Of a stretch of 24,283 bases of DNA, positions 1 through 6,896 are shown one piece after another (within the stretch, counting starts at the first letter, position 1; each line of letters starts with the position of its first letter). The notes beneath the pieces were generated by a model. It saw only the letters and a program-made list of their open reading frames with translations, made no database searches and was not told the origin of the DNA. Where the stretch lies: assembly GCA_945952425.1 (NCBI GenBank), contig CAMFIX010000006.1, positions 1 through 24,283 on the forward strand, read 5' to 3'. The position numbers were made by a program, and so were the translations under genes. Source of the DNA: an uncultured Pseudorhodobacter sp. (lineage in GTDB: Bacteria > Pseudomonadota > Alphaproteobacteria > Rhodobacterales > Rhodobacteraceae).

Positions 1-195
1 CGCCGGTCCGCGCCGACCTCCCTGCCTCTGATGGCGGGCCATCGGGGCGGCGCGGGGTGGATCCCGGCCGAGGTGGTCTCGCAGTTTTCGGGCATGCGCG
101 GCGGCCATGTCGTGCTGGATTTCGGCGCGGACGAGCTGCATCTGATGACGCTGACCACGACCGCGGGTCTGGCCGATCACATCCTGATCGCCTGA
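1..195 (+). CDS. 3' end of a probable RTX-type (hemolysin-like) secreted protein, partial
   Basis: The first forward frame is open from the window edge to a TGA at 193-195 and gives 64 residues of a C-terminus. The last part reads GGHVVLDFGADELHL followed by LADHILIA. This resembles the final beta-strand block of RTX calcium-binding proteins, where a 'DVVLDFG.GD.L' segment precedes a short hydrophobic type I secretion tail. No GGxGxD repeats fall inside the visible part, so the assignment rests on the tail alone. A complete small RTX protein (21774-22478) in the same window ends in a comparable way. Upstream sequence is needed to be sure. Confidence 0.45.
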   Translation, partial: RRSAPTSLPLMAGHRGGAGWIPAEVVSQFSGMRGGHVVLDFGADELHLMTLTTTAGLADHILIA

Positions 196-199
196 GGCG

Positions 200-221
200 A
201 GGCGGGCCCCGGGGCCCGCCT
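200..221. terminator. Perfect GC-only palindrome between convergent genes
   Basis: Positions 201-220 form a perfect 20-bp palindrome (GGCGGGCCCC followed by its complement), extended by an A-T pair at 200/221. It starts five bases after the stop of the left gene and overlaps the recR stop codon on the minus strand (220-222). Its place between converging genes suggests a bidirectional terminator, but neither side has a T-tract and there is no loop. It may act as a pause or barrier element instead. Confidence 0.5.
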
Positions 222-816
222 AGACGCCGCGACGGGCCCTGAGGGCGGCGCCGATGGTGCCGTCGTCCAGGTAATCGAGCTCTCCGCCGATGGGCACGCC
301 CTGCGCCAGCGAGGTCAGGCGCAGGCCCGGCCCCTCGATGGCCTCGGCGATGTAATGCGCGGTCGTCTGGCCCTCGACCGTGGCGTTCAGGGCGAGGATC
401 ACCTCGGTGATCCGCTCGGCCTCGATGCGCTGCACCAGGGCGGGGATGCGCAGCTGGTCCGGCCCGACGCCGTCCAGCGCCGAAAGCGTGCCGCCCAGCA
501 CGTGGTAGCGGCCCTTGAAGGCGCGGGACCGCTCCATCGCCCAAAGATCGGCCACGGTTTCGACGACGCAAAGCTCGGCCGTGGCACGGGCGGGGTCGGC
601 GCAGATCGGGCAGAGGTCGCTGGTGCCGATGTTGCCGCAGGTCTTGCAGTCGCGGGCATTCAGCGCGACGGTGGCCAGCGCCTGGGCGAGCGGCGCCATC
701 AGCGCCTCGCGCCGTTTGAGCATGGCGAGGACGGCGCGGCGGGCCGAGCGCGGCCCGAGGCCGGGGAGCCGGGCCATCAGGTCGATCAGCGCCTCGATGT
801 CGCGGGTGTCAGTCAT
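220..816 (-). CDS. recR: Recombination protein RecR
   Basis: RecR loads RecA on gapped DNA together with RecF and RecO. The 198-residue product has the usual family length. Residues about 10-32 form the helix-hairpin-helix (LPGLGPRSARR). A four-cysteine zinc finger is at C57, C60, C69 and C72. A Toprim domain follows from about residue 80, with the acidic site in VVETVADLWAMERS. The C-terminus has the family signature AQGVPIGGELDYLDDGTIGAAL. The gene is the last of a dnaX-ybaB-recR block, an order conserved across bacteria. I see no strong Shine-Dalgarno before the ATG at 816. The only in-frame upstream material is the repeat-like sequence at 838-890. Confidence 0.97.
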   Translation of the reverse strand: MTDTRDIEALIDLMARLPGLGPRSARRAVLAMLKRREALMAPLAQALATVALNARDCKTCGNIGTSDLCPICADPARATAELCVVETVADLWAMERSRAFKGRYHVLGGTLSALDGVGPDQLRIPALVQRIEAERITEVILALNATVEGQTTAHYIAEAIEGPGLRLTSLAQGVPIGGELDYLDDGTIGAALRARRGV

Positions 817-837
817 GTCGGTCTGTCATGCGGCACG

Positions 838-890
838 CGCCGGGGGCCAGCCCCCGGACCCCCGGGATATTTCTGGACCAATGAAGGGGA
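838..890 (+). repeat. Rhodobacterales-type intergenic repeat with GC hairpin
   Basis: The stretch between recR and ybaB has an 8-bp hairpin (CCGGGGGC 840-847, GCCCCCGG 850-857). It is followed by ACCCCCGGGATATTT and a purine-rich tail with TGAAGG. I recall very similar 'GGGGGC..GCCCCCGGACCCCCGGGATATTT' strings in many intergenic regions of Rhodobacteraceae genomes. This is memory, not a search. On the plus strand the T-rich stretch follows a hairpin, but both neighbours are on the minus strand, so it is not placed like a simple terminator for them. Confidence 0.45.
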
Positions 891-959
891 GGGCGGTCGG
901 ACGGCCAACGGTCGGGCGCGCGGTCATGTCTGTCAAACGGGCGCCCGTGCCTTTCATGG

Positions 960-1316
960 TCAGAACGGCAGCTTCATGTCGGCGGGCAGGCCCATTTCGG
1001 CCATGAGGCGCTGCATCTCTTGCTTGGAGCGGTCGGCGGCGCGGGATTGGGCGTCGCGGATGGCGGCGAGGATCAGGTCTTCGATCACCTCTTTTTCCGA
1101 AGGGACCAGGATGGCGGGGTCGATGTCGAGCCCGGTGACCTCGCCCTTGGCGGTGGCCCGCGCCTTGACGAGGCCTGCGCCGCTTTCGCCCACGACCACG
1201 ATGCGGGCGAGGTCGTCCTGCAGGTCGGCCATCTTCGTCTGCATATCCTTGGCGGCCTGCATCATCTTGGCCATGTCGCCGATGCCGCCCAATCCTGCGC
1301 CGAGGCCCTTGAACAT
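960..1316 (-). CDS. ybaB: YbaB/EbfC family nucleoid-associated protein
   Basis: This small DNA-binding protein of the YbaB/EbfC family is normally encoded between dnaX and recR. The 118-residue product starts MFKGLGAGLGGIGDMAKMM. It has the N-terminal helix with repeated lysine, methionine and glutamine (MAKMMQAAKDMQTKMADLQ), then the beta-sheet core VKARATAKGEVTGLDIDP, and a C-terminal helix ending MAEMGLPADMKLPF. The ATG at 1316 is preceded on its strand by AGGGAGA at good spacing, which fixes the start. The downstream gap to recR is 143 bp and holds the repeat at 838-890. The role in nucleoid organisation or recombination is inferred from the family. Confidence 0.95.
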   Translation of the reverse strand: MFKGLGAGLGGIGDMAKMMQAAKDMQTKMADLQDDLARIVVVGESGAGLVKARATAKGEVTGLDIDPAILVPSEKEVIEDLILAAIRDAQSRAADRSKQEMQRLMAEMGLPADMKLPF

Positions 1317-1381
1317 CCGCCGTCTCCCTTTGTTCCGGTCTGGATAGCAGATGGGGCGAGGGGCGGGAAGGGTCAAGGGGG

Positions 1382-1480
1382 GAGAGTCGGGGCGGCCGGG
1401 AAGGGGGGAGCCGGGGTAGCCCCGACCTACGGGCAGGGGGCGGGTATCGGTTGCGTAGGTCGGGGCCTGCCCCGACTCTC
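1382..1480. repeat. Nested inverted-repeat element between dnaX and ybaB
   Basis: The 176-bp gap between dnaX and ybaB holds two inverted repeats, one inside the other. The outer arms are GAGAGTCGGGGC (1382-1393) and its complement (1469-1480). The inner arms are CCCCGACCTACG (1420-1431) and its complement (1454-1465). Both are exact over 12 bp. The unit could fold as a long double-stem RNA in the dnaX-ybaB transcript. The core CGTAGGTCGGGG resembles a short repeat I remember as common in Rhodobacteraceae intergenic DNA. No T-tract follows on either strand, so it is not a standard terminator. Confidence 0.7.
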
Positions 1481-1492
1481 GGCCCGCCGCTC

Positions 1493-3226
1493 TCAGCCCT
1501 CTTCGAACGGGTCCCATTCGTCTTCGACCTCGGGCAGGGCGGCGGCCTGGGCCTGGGCGACGAGGGCCTCGGGCGGGCGGATCTCGGTGATCCTGGCGCC
1601 GGGGAAGGCCTGGAGGATCGCCTGCAGGAAAGGGGTCTCCAGCGCGCGGGCGCGGGCCTCGTGCAGGTGGGCGTCGCGGGTCTCGGCAATCGAGGGCGTG
1701 CCGCCGGAGGAGACGACCGAGACCCCCCAGCGCATCCCCGTCCAGCCCTGCAGCCGCTGCGAGAGCCTTGCGGCGAGGTCGGGGGCGGCCTGGTCGGTCG
1801 GCTCGAACTCGATGCGGCCGGGGGCATAGCGGGCGAGGCGCAGGTGGCTTTCGACCTCGACCAACAGCTTCATGTCGCGCTTTTCGCGGATGAGCGCCAC
1901 GACCTGGTCGAAGCTTTGATAGAGCGTCTGCGCCTCGGTCTGCAGCGCCAGGGCCTGGGCGCCGGCCATCATCGGCGCGCGGGCGGGGGCACGGGTCATG
2001 GACGCATGGACGGGGCGGCCAAGGCCCGGGCCGCTCGAAGCCCCCCCGGCAGGGGCGCCGCCGGGTTGGGGCGTCTGGCGCAGGTGGCGCAGCAGGGTCT
2101 CGGGGTCGGGCAGGTCGGCGACATGGGTCAGGCGGATCACGGCCATCTCGGCGGCCATCATCGCATTCGGCGCCTGGGCGACCTCTTCCAGCGCCTTCAG
2201 CAAAAGCTGCCACATGCGCGACAGGCTGCGCAACGGCAGGCCCGCCGCCATCGCGGCGCCGCGGGCGCGCTCGTCAGGGGAAAGCGTCGGGTCTTCCGAG
2301 GCCTCCGGCGTGATCTTGGTGACCGAGACCCAATGGGTGATCTCGGCCAGATCGCGCAGGATCGCCAGCGGATCGGCGCCATCGGCATATTGCGCGGAAA
2401 GCTCGGTCAGCGCCTCCGGCCCCTGGCCCTTCATGATCATGTCGAAGAGGTCCATGACCCTTCCGCGGTCGGCCAGCCCCAGCATGGCGCGCACGGCCTC
2501 GGCCTCGACCGCGCCCGCGCCATTGGAGATCGCCTGGTCCAAGAGCGAGGTCGCATCCCGCGCCGACCCTTCCGCCGCGCGGGTGATGAGGCCAAGCGCG
2601 CCGTCGGTGATCGTGGCATTCTCGCCCGCGGCGATCTTGCGCAGGAGCCCCATCATCACCTCGGGCTCGATGCGTTTCAGGTCGAAGCGCTGGCAGCGCG
2701 ACAGGACCGTCACCGGCACCTTGCGGATTTCGGTGGTGGCGAAGATGAACTTCACATGCTCGGGCGGCTCTTCCAGCGTCTTCAAGAGCGCGTTGAAGGC
2801 CGCGGTCGACAGCATATGCACTTCGTCGATGATATAGACCTTATACCGCGCCGAGGCCGCGCGGTAGCGCACCGAATCGATGATCTCGCGGATGTCGCCG
2901 ACCCCGGTGCGGGAGGCCGCGTCCATCTCCATCACATCGACATGGCGGCCTTCGCTGATCGCCCGGCAGGCCTCACACTGAAGGCAAGGCTCGGTCGTGG
3001 GGCCGCCGGTGCCGTCCACGCCTGTGCAGTTCAGCCCCTTGGCGATGATGCGCGCGGTCGTGGTCTTGCCGGTGCCGCGGATGCCGGTCATCACGAAGGC
3101 ATGGGCGATGCGGCCCGCCGCGAAGGCGTTCTTCAGCGTGCGGACCATGGCTTCCTGGCCCACCAGGTCGGCAAAGGTCTCGGGCCGGTATTTGCGGGCG
3201 AGGACGCGATAGGCGGGGTCGGTCAT
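1493..3226 (-). CDS. dnaX: DNA polymerase III subunits gamma/tau
   Basis: The 577-residue protein is the clamp-loader ATPase of the replicative polymerase. The AAA+ domain has Walker A GIRGTGKT at 48-55, a four-cysteine zinc module (C67, C81, C84, C87), Walker B with DEVH at 134-137, and the SRC arginine-finger motif at 176-178. A lid and collar follow, to about residue 370. The remaining 200 residues form a tau-like C-terminus that begins with an Ala/Gly/Pro-rich linker. I see no A6G-type slippery site, so a programmed gamma frameshift as in E. coli is not evident. It leads the dnaX-ybaB-recR block and is divergent from the gene at 3344. A 117-bp gap must hold both promoters. Confidence 0.97.
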   Translation of the reverse strand: MTDPAYRVLARKYRPETFADLVGQEAMVRTLKNAFAAGRIAHAFVMTGIRGTGKTTTARIIAKGLNCTGVDGTGGPTTEPCLQCEACRAISEGRHVDVMEMDAASRTGVGDIREIIDSVRYRAASARYKVYIIDEVHMLSTAAFNALLKTLEEPPEHVKFIFATTEIRKVPVTVLSRCQRFDLKRIEPEVMMGLLRKIAAGENATITDGALGLITRAAEGSARDATSLLDQAISNGAGAVEAEAVRAMLGLADRGRVMDLFDMIMKGQGPEALTELSAQYADGADPLAILRDLAEITHWVSVTKITPEASEDPTLSPDERARGAAMAAGLPLRSLSRMWQLLLKALEEVAQAPNAMMAAEMAVIRLTHVADLPDPETLLRHLRQTPQPGGAPAGGASSGPGLGRPVHASMTRAPARAPMMAGAQALALQTEAQTLYQSFDQVVALIREKRDMKLLVEVESHLRLARYAPGRIEFEPTDQAAPDLAARLSQRLQGWTGMRWGVSVVSSGGTPSIAETRDAHLHEARARALETPFLQAILQAFPGARITEIRPPEALVAQAQAAALPEVEDEWDPFEEG

Positions 3227-3343
3227 GGGGTCTTTCGGGGATTCGACAGATGGGTCCGGGGCTGCAGGTTAGGGCGGCGGGGGGGCAAGGTAAACCCGGG
3301 CGACGGGGGTTGAACCTTTACATATCTCGGGCAAGGTGGCGCC

Positions 3344-4690
3344 ATGACACTGACCAACCGCCCCTTTGCGACGCTGCGCCTGGGCGACAGCGCGGAATAT
3401 CGCAGGCTCGTCACCGCCGATGACCTTTACGTCTTTGCCGCGGCGACGGGCAATCACAACCCGATGAACCTGCCCGACCAGGATCTGGACGGCGATGGGC
3501 GGACCGAGAGCCGAGCTCCGGCGACCTTTGTCGCGGCCATGGTGGCGACGGTCCTGGGCAACCAGCTGCCGGGGCCGGGGACGCGCTATCTGCGGCAGGG
3601 GCTGGACTATCGCGGCGTGGCTTTCGTCGGCGACGAGCTGGTGGCGCGGGTGACGGTCACCGGGTTGCAGGACGGGGTGGTGCGGCTGGCGACCGTGGTC
3701 GAGGCCGGGGGGCGGGTGATTGCCGAGGGCGAGGCCGAGGTGGCGGCGCCCTTGCAGGAGATTTCCTTCGACGACAGCGGCTTGCCCGGGCTGGTGGTGC
3801 AGGGCCAGCGGCAGTTCAAGGCGATTCTCGCCCGGGCGGCGGGGCGCGCGCCGCTGCCCGTCGCGGTGGTCTGGCCGGAGGACGAGGCCTCGCTCGCCGG
3901 GGCGATGGCGGCGGCCGAGGCGGGGCTGATCCGGCCCTTGCTGATCGGCCAGGGGGTCGCGGCGCTGGCGTCGCGGCTGGGCCTGTCGCTGGCGGGGGCC
4001 GAGGTGATCGCGGCCGCGAGCGATGCCGAGGCGGCGGCACGGGCCGTGGCCCTGGTCCACGAGGGGCGCGCCAAGGCGGTGATGAAGGGCCATCTGCACA
4101 CCGACACCTTCCTGCGCCCCATGCTGGCGCGCGAGACGGGCCTGCGCATCGGGCGCCGCTTGACGCATGTCTTCGTCATGGATGTGCCGGGGGTGGATCA
4201 CCCGCTTCTGGTCTCGGATGCGGCGATCAACATTGCACCGGATCTCGCCACCAAGGTCGAGATCACCCAGAACGCCATCGACCTGGCCCGCAGCCTTGGC
4301 ATCGCCCTGCCGCGGGTGGCGGTTCTGTCGGCGGTCGAAAGCCCGACGCCCGACATGCCCTCGTCGGTCGAGGCGGCAGAACTGGCGGCGATGGCGGGCG
4401 GGCGGATCACCGGTGGGGTGATCGAAGGGCCGCTCGCGATGGATATCGCGGTCGATCCCGAGGCCGCGCGGATCAAGGGGATGCGCGGGCTGGTCGCGGG
4501 GCGGGCGGATGTGCTGATCGTGCCGGGGATCGAGGCGGGCAACATCCTGGTGAAGCTCTTGACCCACCTTGGCCATGCCGAGGCGGCGGGATTGGTGTTG
4601 GGGGCGAAAGTGCCGGTGATCCTGACGAGCCGGGCGGACGGGACGCTGGCGCGGCTGGTCTCTTGCGCGCTGGCGGTGGTGCAGGGCTAA
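3344..4690 (+). CDS. MaoC-like / phosphate acyltransferase fusion (annotated elsewhere as bifunctional enoyl-CoA hydratase/phosphate acetyltransferase)
   Basis: The 448-residue protein joins two domains. Residues about 1-140 form a hot-dog fold of the MaoC dehydratase type (DLYVFAAATGNHNPMN, then the LPGPGTRYL strand). Residues about 155-448 form a phosphate acetyl/butyryl-transferase domain, with VMKGHLHTDTFLRPML and DVPGVDHPLLVSDAAINIAPDL. The family is expected to convert acyl-CoA and phosphate to acyl phosphate. The usual hydratase motif is TGDxNPxH, with catalytic Asp and His. Here both positions read Asn (TGNHNPMN), so hydratase activity is doubtful. The start has AAGGTGG upstream. Acetate kinase, a frequent partner gene, is not next to it. 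The stop codon lies at the edge of the palindrome at 4689-4712. Confidence 0.9.
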   Translation: MTLTNRPFATLRLGDSAEYRRLVTADDLYVFAAATGNHNPMNLPDQDLDGDGRTESRAPATFVAAMVATVLGNQLPGPGTRYLRQGLDYRGVAFVGDELVARVTVTGLQDGVVRLATVVEAGGRVIAEGEAEVAAPLQEISFDDSGLPGLVVQGQRQFKAILARAAGRAPLPVAVVWPEDEASLAGAMAAAEAGLIRPLLIGQGVAALASRLGLSLAGAEVIAAASDAEAAARAVALVHEGRAKAVMKGHLHTDTFLRPMLARETGLRIGRRLTHVFVMDVPGVDHPLLVSDAAINIAPDLATKVEITQNAIDLARSLGIALPRVAVLSAVESPTPDMPSSVEAAELAAMAGGRITGGVIEGPLAMDIAVDPEAARIKGMRGLVAGRADVLIVPGIEAGNILVKLLTHLGHAEAAGLVLGAKVPVILTSRADGTLARLVSCALAVVQG

Positions 4691-4712
4691 AAATTTTCGC
4701 ACGAAAATTTTT
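4689..4712. repeat. AT-rich perfect palindrome overlapping a stop codon
   Basis: AAAAATTTTCG (4689-4699) and its exact complement (4702-4712) are separated by only CA. The TAA of the preceding gene (4688-4690) reaches into the left arm. The 11-bp AT-rich stem stands out in GC-rich DNA and ends in T5, so it could act as a weak terminator. A related, larger element is at 19397-19450. I remember similar AAAATTTTCG-type palindromes from Rhodobacterales intergenic regions, which suggests a dispersed repeat or protein-binding site. Confidence 0.65.
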
Positions 4713-4785
4713 GACCGCGCGGCGCCCTTTCTGTCGCATGGGCAAGCGGGATGCTCTGGGCTAGGGTGGCCGCGGGGAGGCAGGG

Positions 4786-5517
4786 ATGCGGCTGGCGGCG
4801 ATCACCGACATTCACGGCAACCGCGAGGCCTTGTCCGCGGTGCTGGACGATATTGCGGCGCGCGGCTGCGATGCGCTGGCGGTGCTGGGCGACGTGGTGG
4901 GCTATGGGCCCGACCCGGGCTGGTGCGTGGACCGCGTGCAGGCCTTGGGCTGCGTGGTGGTGCAGGGCAACCATGATGCGGCGATCCGGGGCTCGGGGGC
5001 GGATATGTCCGCCAATGCCAGGGCGGCGATCGACTGGACGCGGGGGCAGCTGACCTCTGCCCAGGCCGATTGGCTGGCGGGCCTGCCGCTGACGGCCGAG
5101 GTCGAGGGCGTCGCGCTGGTCCATGCCAGCGCCGAGGCGCCTGCCGACTGGATTTACGTGACCGGCGAGGGGCCCGCGACCGGCGCTTTCCGGGCCAGCC
5201 GCGCAAGGGTGACGCTTTGCGGCCATGTCCATGTGCCGCAGCTTTACTCGCTGGACCTGCGGGGGATCGTCGCGGGGATGCGGGTCAAGATCGGCCAGGC
5301 CATGCCTTTGCTGCGCACAAGGCGCTGGCTGGCGGTGGTGGGTGCGGTCGGCCAGCCGCGCGACGGCAGCCCGCAGGCGGGCTATGCCATCCTCGACACC
5401 GCGGCGGAGGAGATCACCTTCCGCCGTGTCCCCTATGAGTGCGGCACGACCGCGCTGAAAGTGCGCGCCGCGGGTCTGCCCGAGGCCTTGGCGCTTCGGC
5501 TGTTGGGAGGGGACTAG
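4786..5517 (+). CDS. Metallophosphoesterase (calcineurin-like, YfcE/MJ0936-type)
   Basis: The 243-residue protein has all metal-binding blocks of the calcineurin-like superfamily: D8-x-H10 (TDIHGN), GD36 (LGDVVGYGP), GN62H63D, H113 (LVHAS), and GH147VH149. These hold two metal ions for phosphoester hydrolysis. The substrate is unknown. The GDVVGYGP block and the compact size fit phosphodiesterase or protein-phosphatase-like members. The ATG at 4786 has GGGGAGG upstream. An earlier ATG at 4751 is in another frame. The last base of the TAG stop is the first base of the GTG start of the kinase-Usp gene, so the two are almost certainly translationally coupled. A kinase/phosphatase pairing is an inference from that overlap. 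Confidence 0.9.
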   Translation: MRLAAITDIHGNREALSAVLDDIAARGCDALAVLGDVVGYGPDPGWCVDRVQALGCVVVQGNHDAAIRGSGADMSANARAAIDWTRGQLTSAQADWLAGLPLTAEVEGVALVHASAEAPADWIYVTGEGPATGAFRASRARVTLCGHVHVPQLYSLDLRGIVAGMRVKIGQAMPLLRTRRWLAVVGAVGQPRDGSPQAGYAILDTAAEEITFRRVPYECGTTALKVRAAGLPEALALRLLGGD

Positions 5518-6893
5518 TGCGCAGACCGGAAAAGGGCCTGACGGTCGATGGGTTTACCTTGGGCGAGCAGCGTCACGAGGGCGGCTTTGCGACGATCTGG
5601 GCGGTCACCCATCCGCTTTACCGCACGCCGATGCTCTTGAAGGCGCCGAAGATCCTGGATGGCGACGACGGCCCGACCATCGTCGGCTTCGAGATCGAGC
5701 AGATGGTGATGCCGCGCCTTGTCGGCCCGCATGTGCCGCGCATCATGGGGCAGGGCGGCTTCGAGGGCCTGCCCTATATCGTGCAGGAGGAAATCCCCGG
5801 CCAAAGCCTGCAGGCGCGCTTCGACAAGGGGCCCTGGGCCTTGTCGGACCTGATCGAGACCACGGCCCGCATCGCCGAGGCTTTGGCCGCGCTGCATGCC
5901 CAGGGCGTGGCTCACCTGGACCTGAAGCCCGCCAATATCCTCGCGCGCGAGACCGGCGAGGTCGTGCTGATCGACTTCGGCCTTGCCCGCCACCGCGACC
6001 TGCCCGACCTGTTGGAGGAGGAATTCTCCATCCCCATGGGCACTTACCCCTATATCGCGCCCGAGCAGGTCTTGCGCACCCGGGGCGATCCGCGGTCGGA
6101 TATCTTTGCGCTGGGGGCGCTCTTGTACGAGATGGCCACCGGCCGGGCACCCTTCGGCATGCCTGCCAAGATGAAGCATCTGCGGCGGCGGCTCTGGCTC
6201 GACCCCGTCCCGCCGCGCTTTCTGCGGCCCGAACTGCCGGAATGGCTGCAAGAGATCATCCTGCGCGCGCTGGAGGTCGATCCCGAGCGGCGCTATCAGA
6301 CTGCCGCGCAGTTGCGCTTCGACCTGCAGCACCCGGGGCAGGTGGTCCTGACGGCAAGGGGGAGGAAGCTGCGGCCGGACGGTTGGCTGACGCTGTGGCG
6401 CAGGCGGCGCAAGGCGGCGCGGCTGACGCGGCTTGGCACCTCTTGGGCGCGGGCGGATGTGCCGATCCTGCTGGTCGCCGTCGATCTCTCGCCGGAGGGC
6501 GAGGCGCTGCATGCCCTGCTGCTGACCTGGGTGCGCCGGATGCTGACCCACCAGCCCGAGGCGCGGGTGGCGCTGGTCAATGTGATCCGCACGGCCTTGC
6601 TGGGCATCGACACGGGCGTGGACGCGGCCGGCGAGAACCGCCATGTCGCCCGGCTGGTGGCCCTGAAGACCTGGGCCGCGGGGCTGGACCTGCCCGAGGC
6701 GCAGCTGACCTTTCAAATCCTGGAAAGCGTCGATCCGGCGCAGGCGATCCTGGACCATGCAACCCAGGTCGGCGCCGATCACATCCTGATGGGCGCGCGG
6801 GGGCATTCGACGGCGCGGCGTTACCTCGGCTCGGTCTCGGCCAAGGTCGTGGCGGAAGCCGCGGCTTCCGTCACCGTGATCCGGGCCGGTTGA
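5517..6893 (+). CDS. Serine/threonine protein kinase fused to a universal stress protein domain
   Basis: Starting at GTG 5517 (GGGAGGGG just upstream, overlapping the previous stop), the product has 458 residues. The Hanks-type kinase domain covers about 12-275: glycine-rich loop near 16-29 (GEQRHEGGFATIW), lysine K42, catalytic loop HLDLKPAN at 133-140, DFG at 153-155 and APE at 181-183. The catalytic Arg of HRD is Leu here, so this is a non-RD kinase. After a basic linker (WRRRRKAARL), a universal stress protein domain covers about 314-456, with the ATP-binding signature GARGH at 426-430 and GS at 438-439. There is no transmembrane segment, so the protein is probably cytosolic. A longer upstream frame exists, but it lies inside the phosphoesterase gene. 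Confidence 0.92.
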   Translation: MRRPEKGLTVDGFTLGEQRHEGGFATIWAVTHPLYRTPMLLKAPKILDGDDGPTIVGFEIEQMVMPRLVGPHVPRIMGQGGFEGLPYIVQEEIPGQSLQARFDKGPWALSDLIETTARIAEALAALHAQGVAHLDLKPANILARETGEVVLIDFGLARHRDLPDLLEEEFSIPMGTYPYIAPEQVLRTRGDPRSDIFALGALLYEMATGRAPFGMPAKMKHLRRRLWLDPVPPRFLRPELPEWLQEIILRALEVDPERRYQTAAQLRFDLQHPGQVVLTARGRKLRPDGWLTLWRRRRKAARLTRLGTSWARADVPILLVAVDLSPEGEALHALLLTWVRRMLTHQPEARVALVNVIRTALLGIDTGVDAAGENRHVARLVALKTWAAGLDLPEAQLTFQILESVDPAQAILDHATQVGADHILMGARGHSTARRYLGSVSAKVVAEAAASVTVIRAG

Positions 6894-6896
6894 CTT

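Noticed and set aside
1493..2200. Programmed frameshift in dnaX giving a gamma form
   Set aside because: I see no A6G-like slippery heptamer on the coding strand. Absence of a visible site does not exclude other mechanisms.
4751..5053. Start of the metallophosphoesterase at 4751
   Set aside because: That ATG is in a different frame from the motifs. ATG 4786 has a good ribosome site and the catalytic residues.
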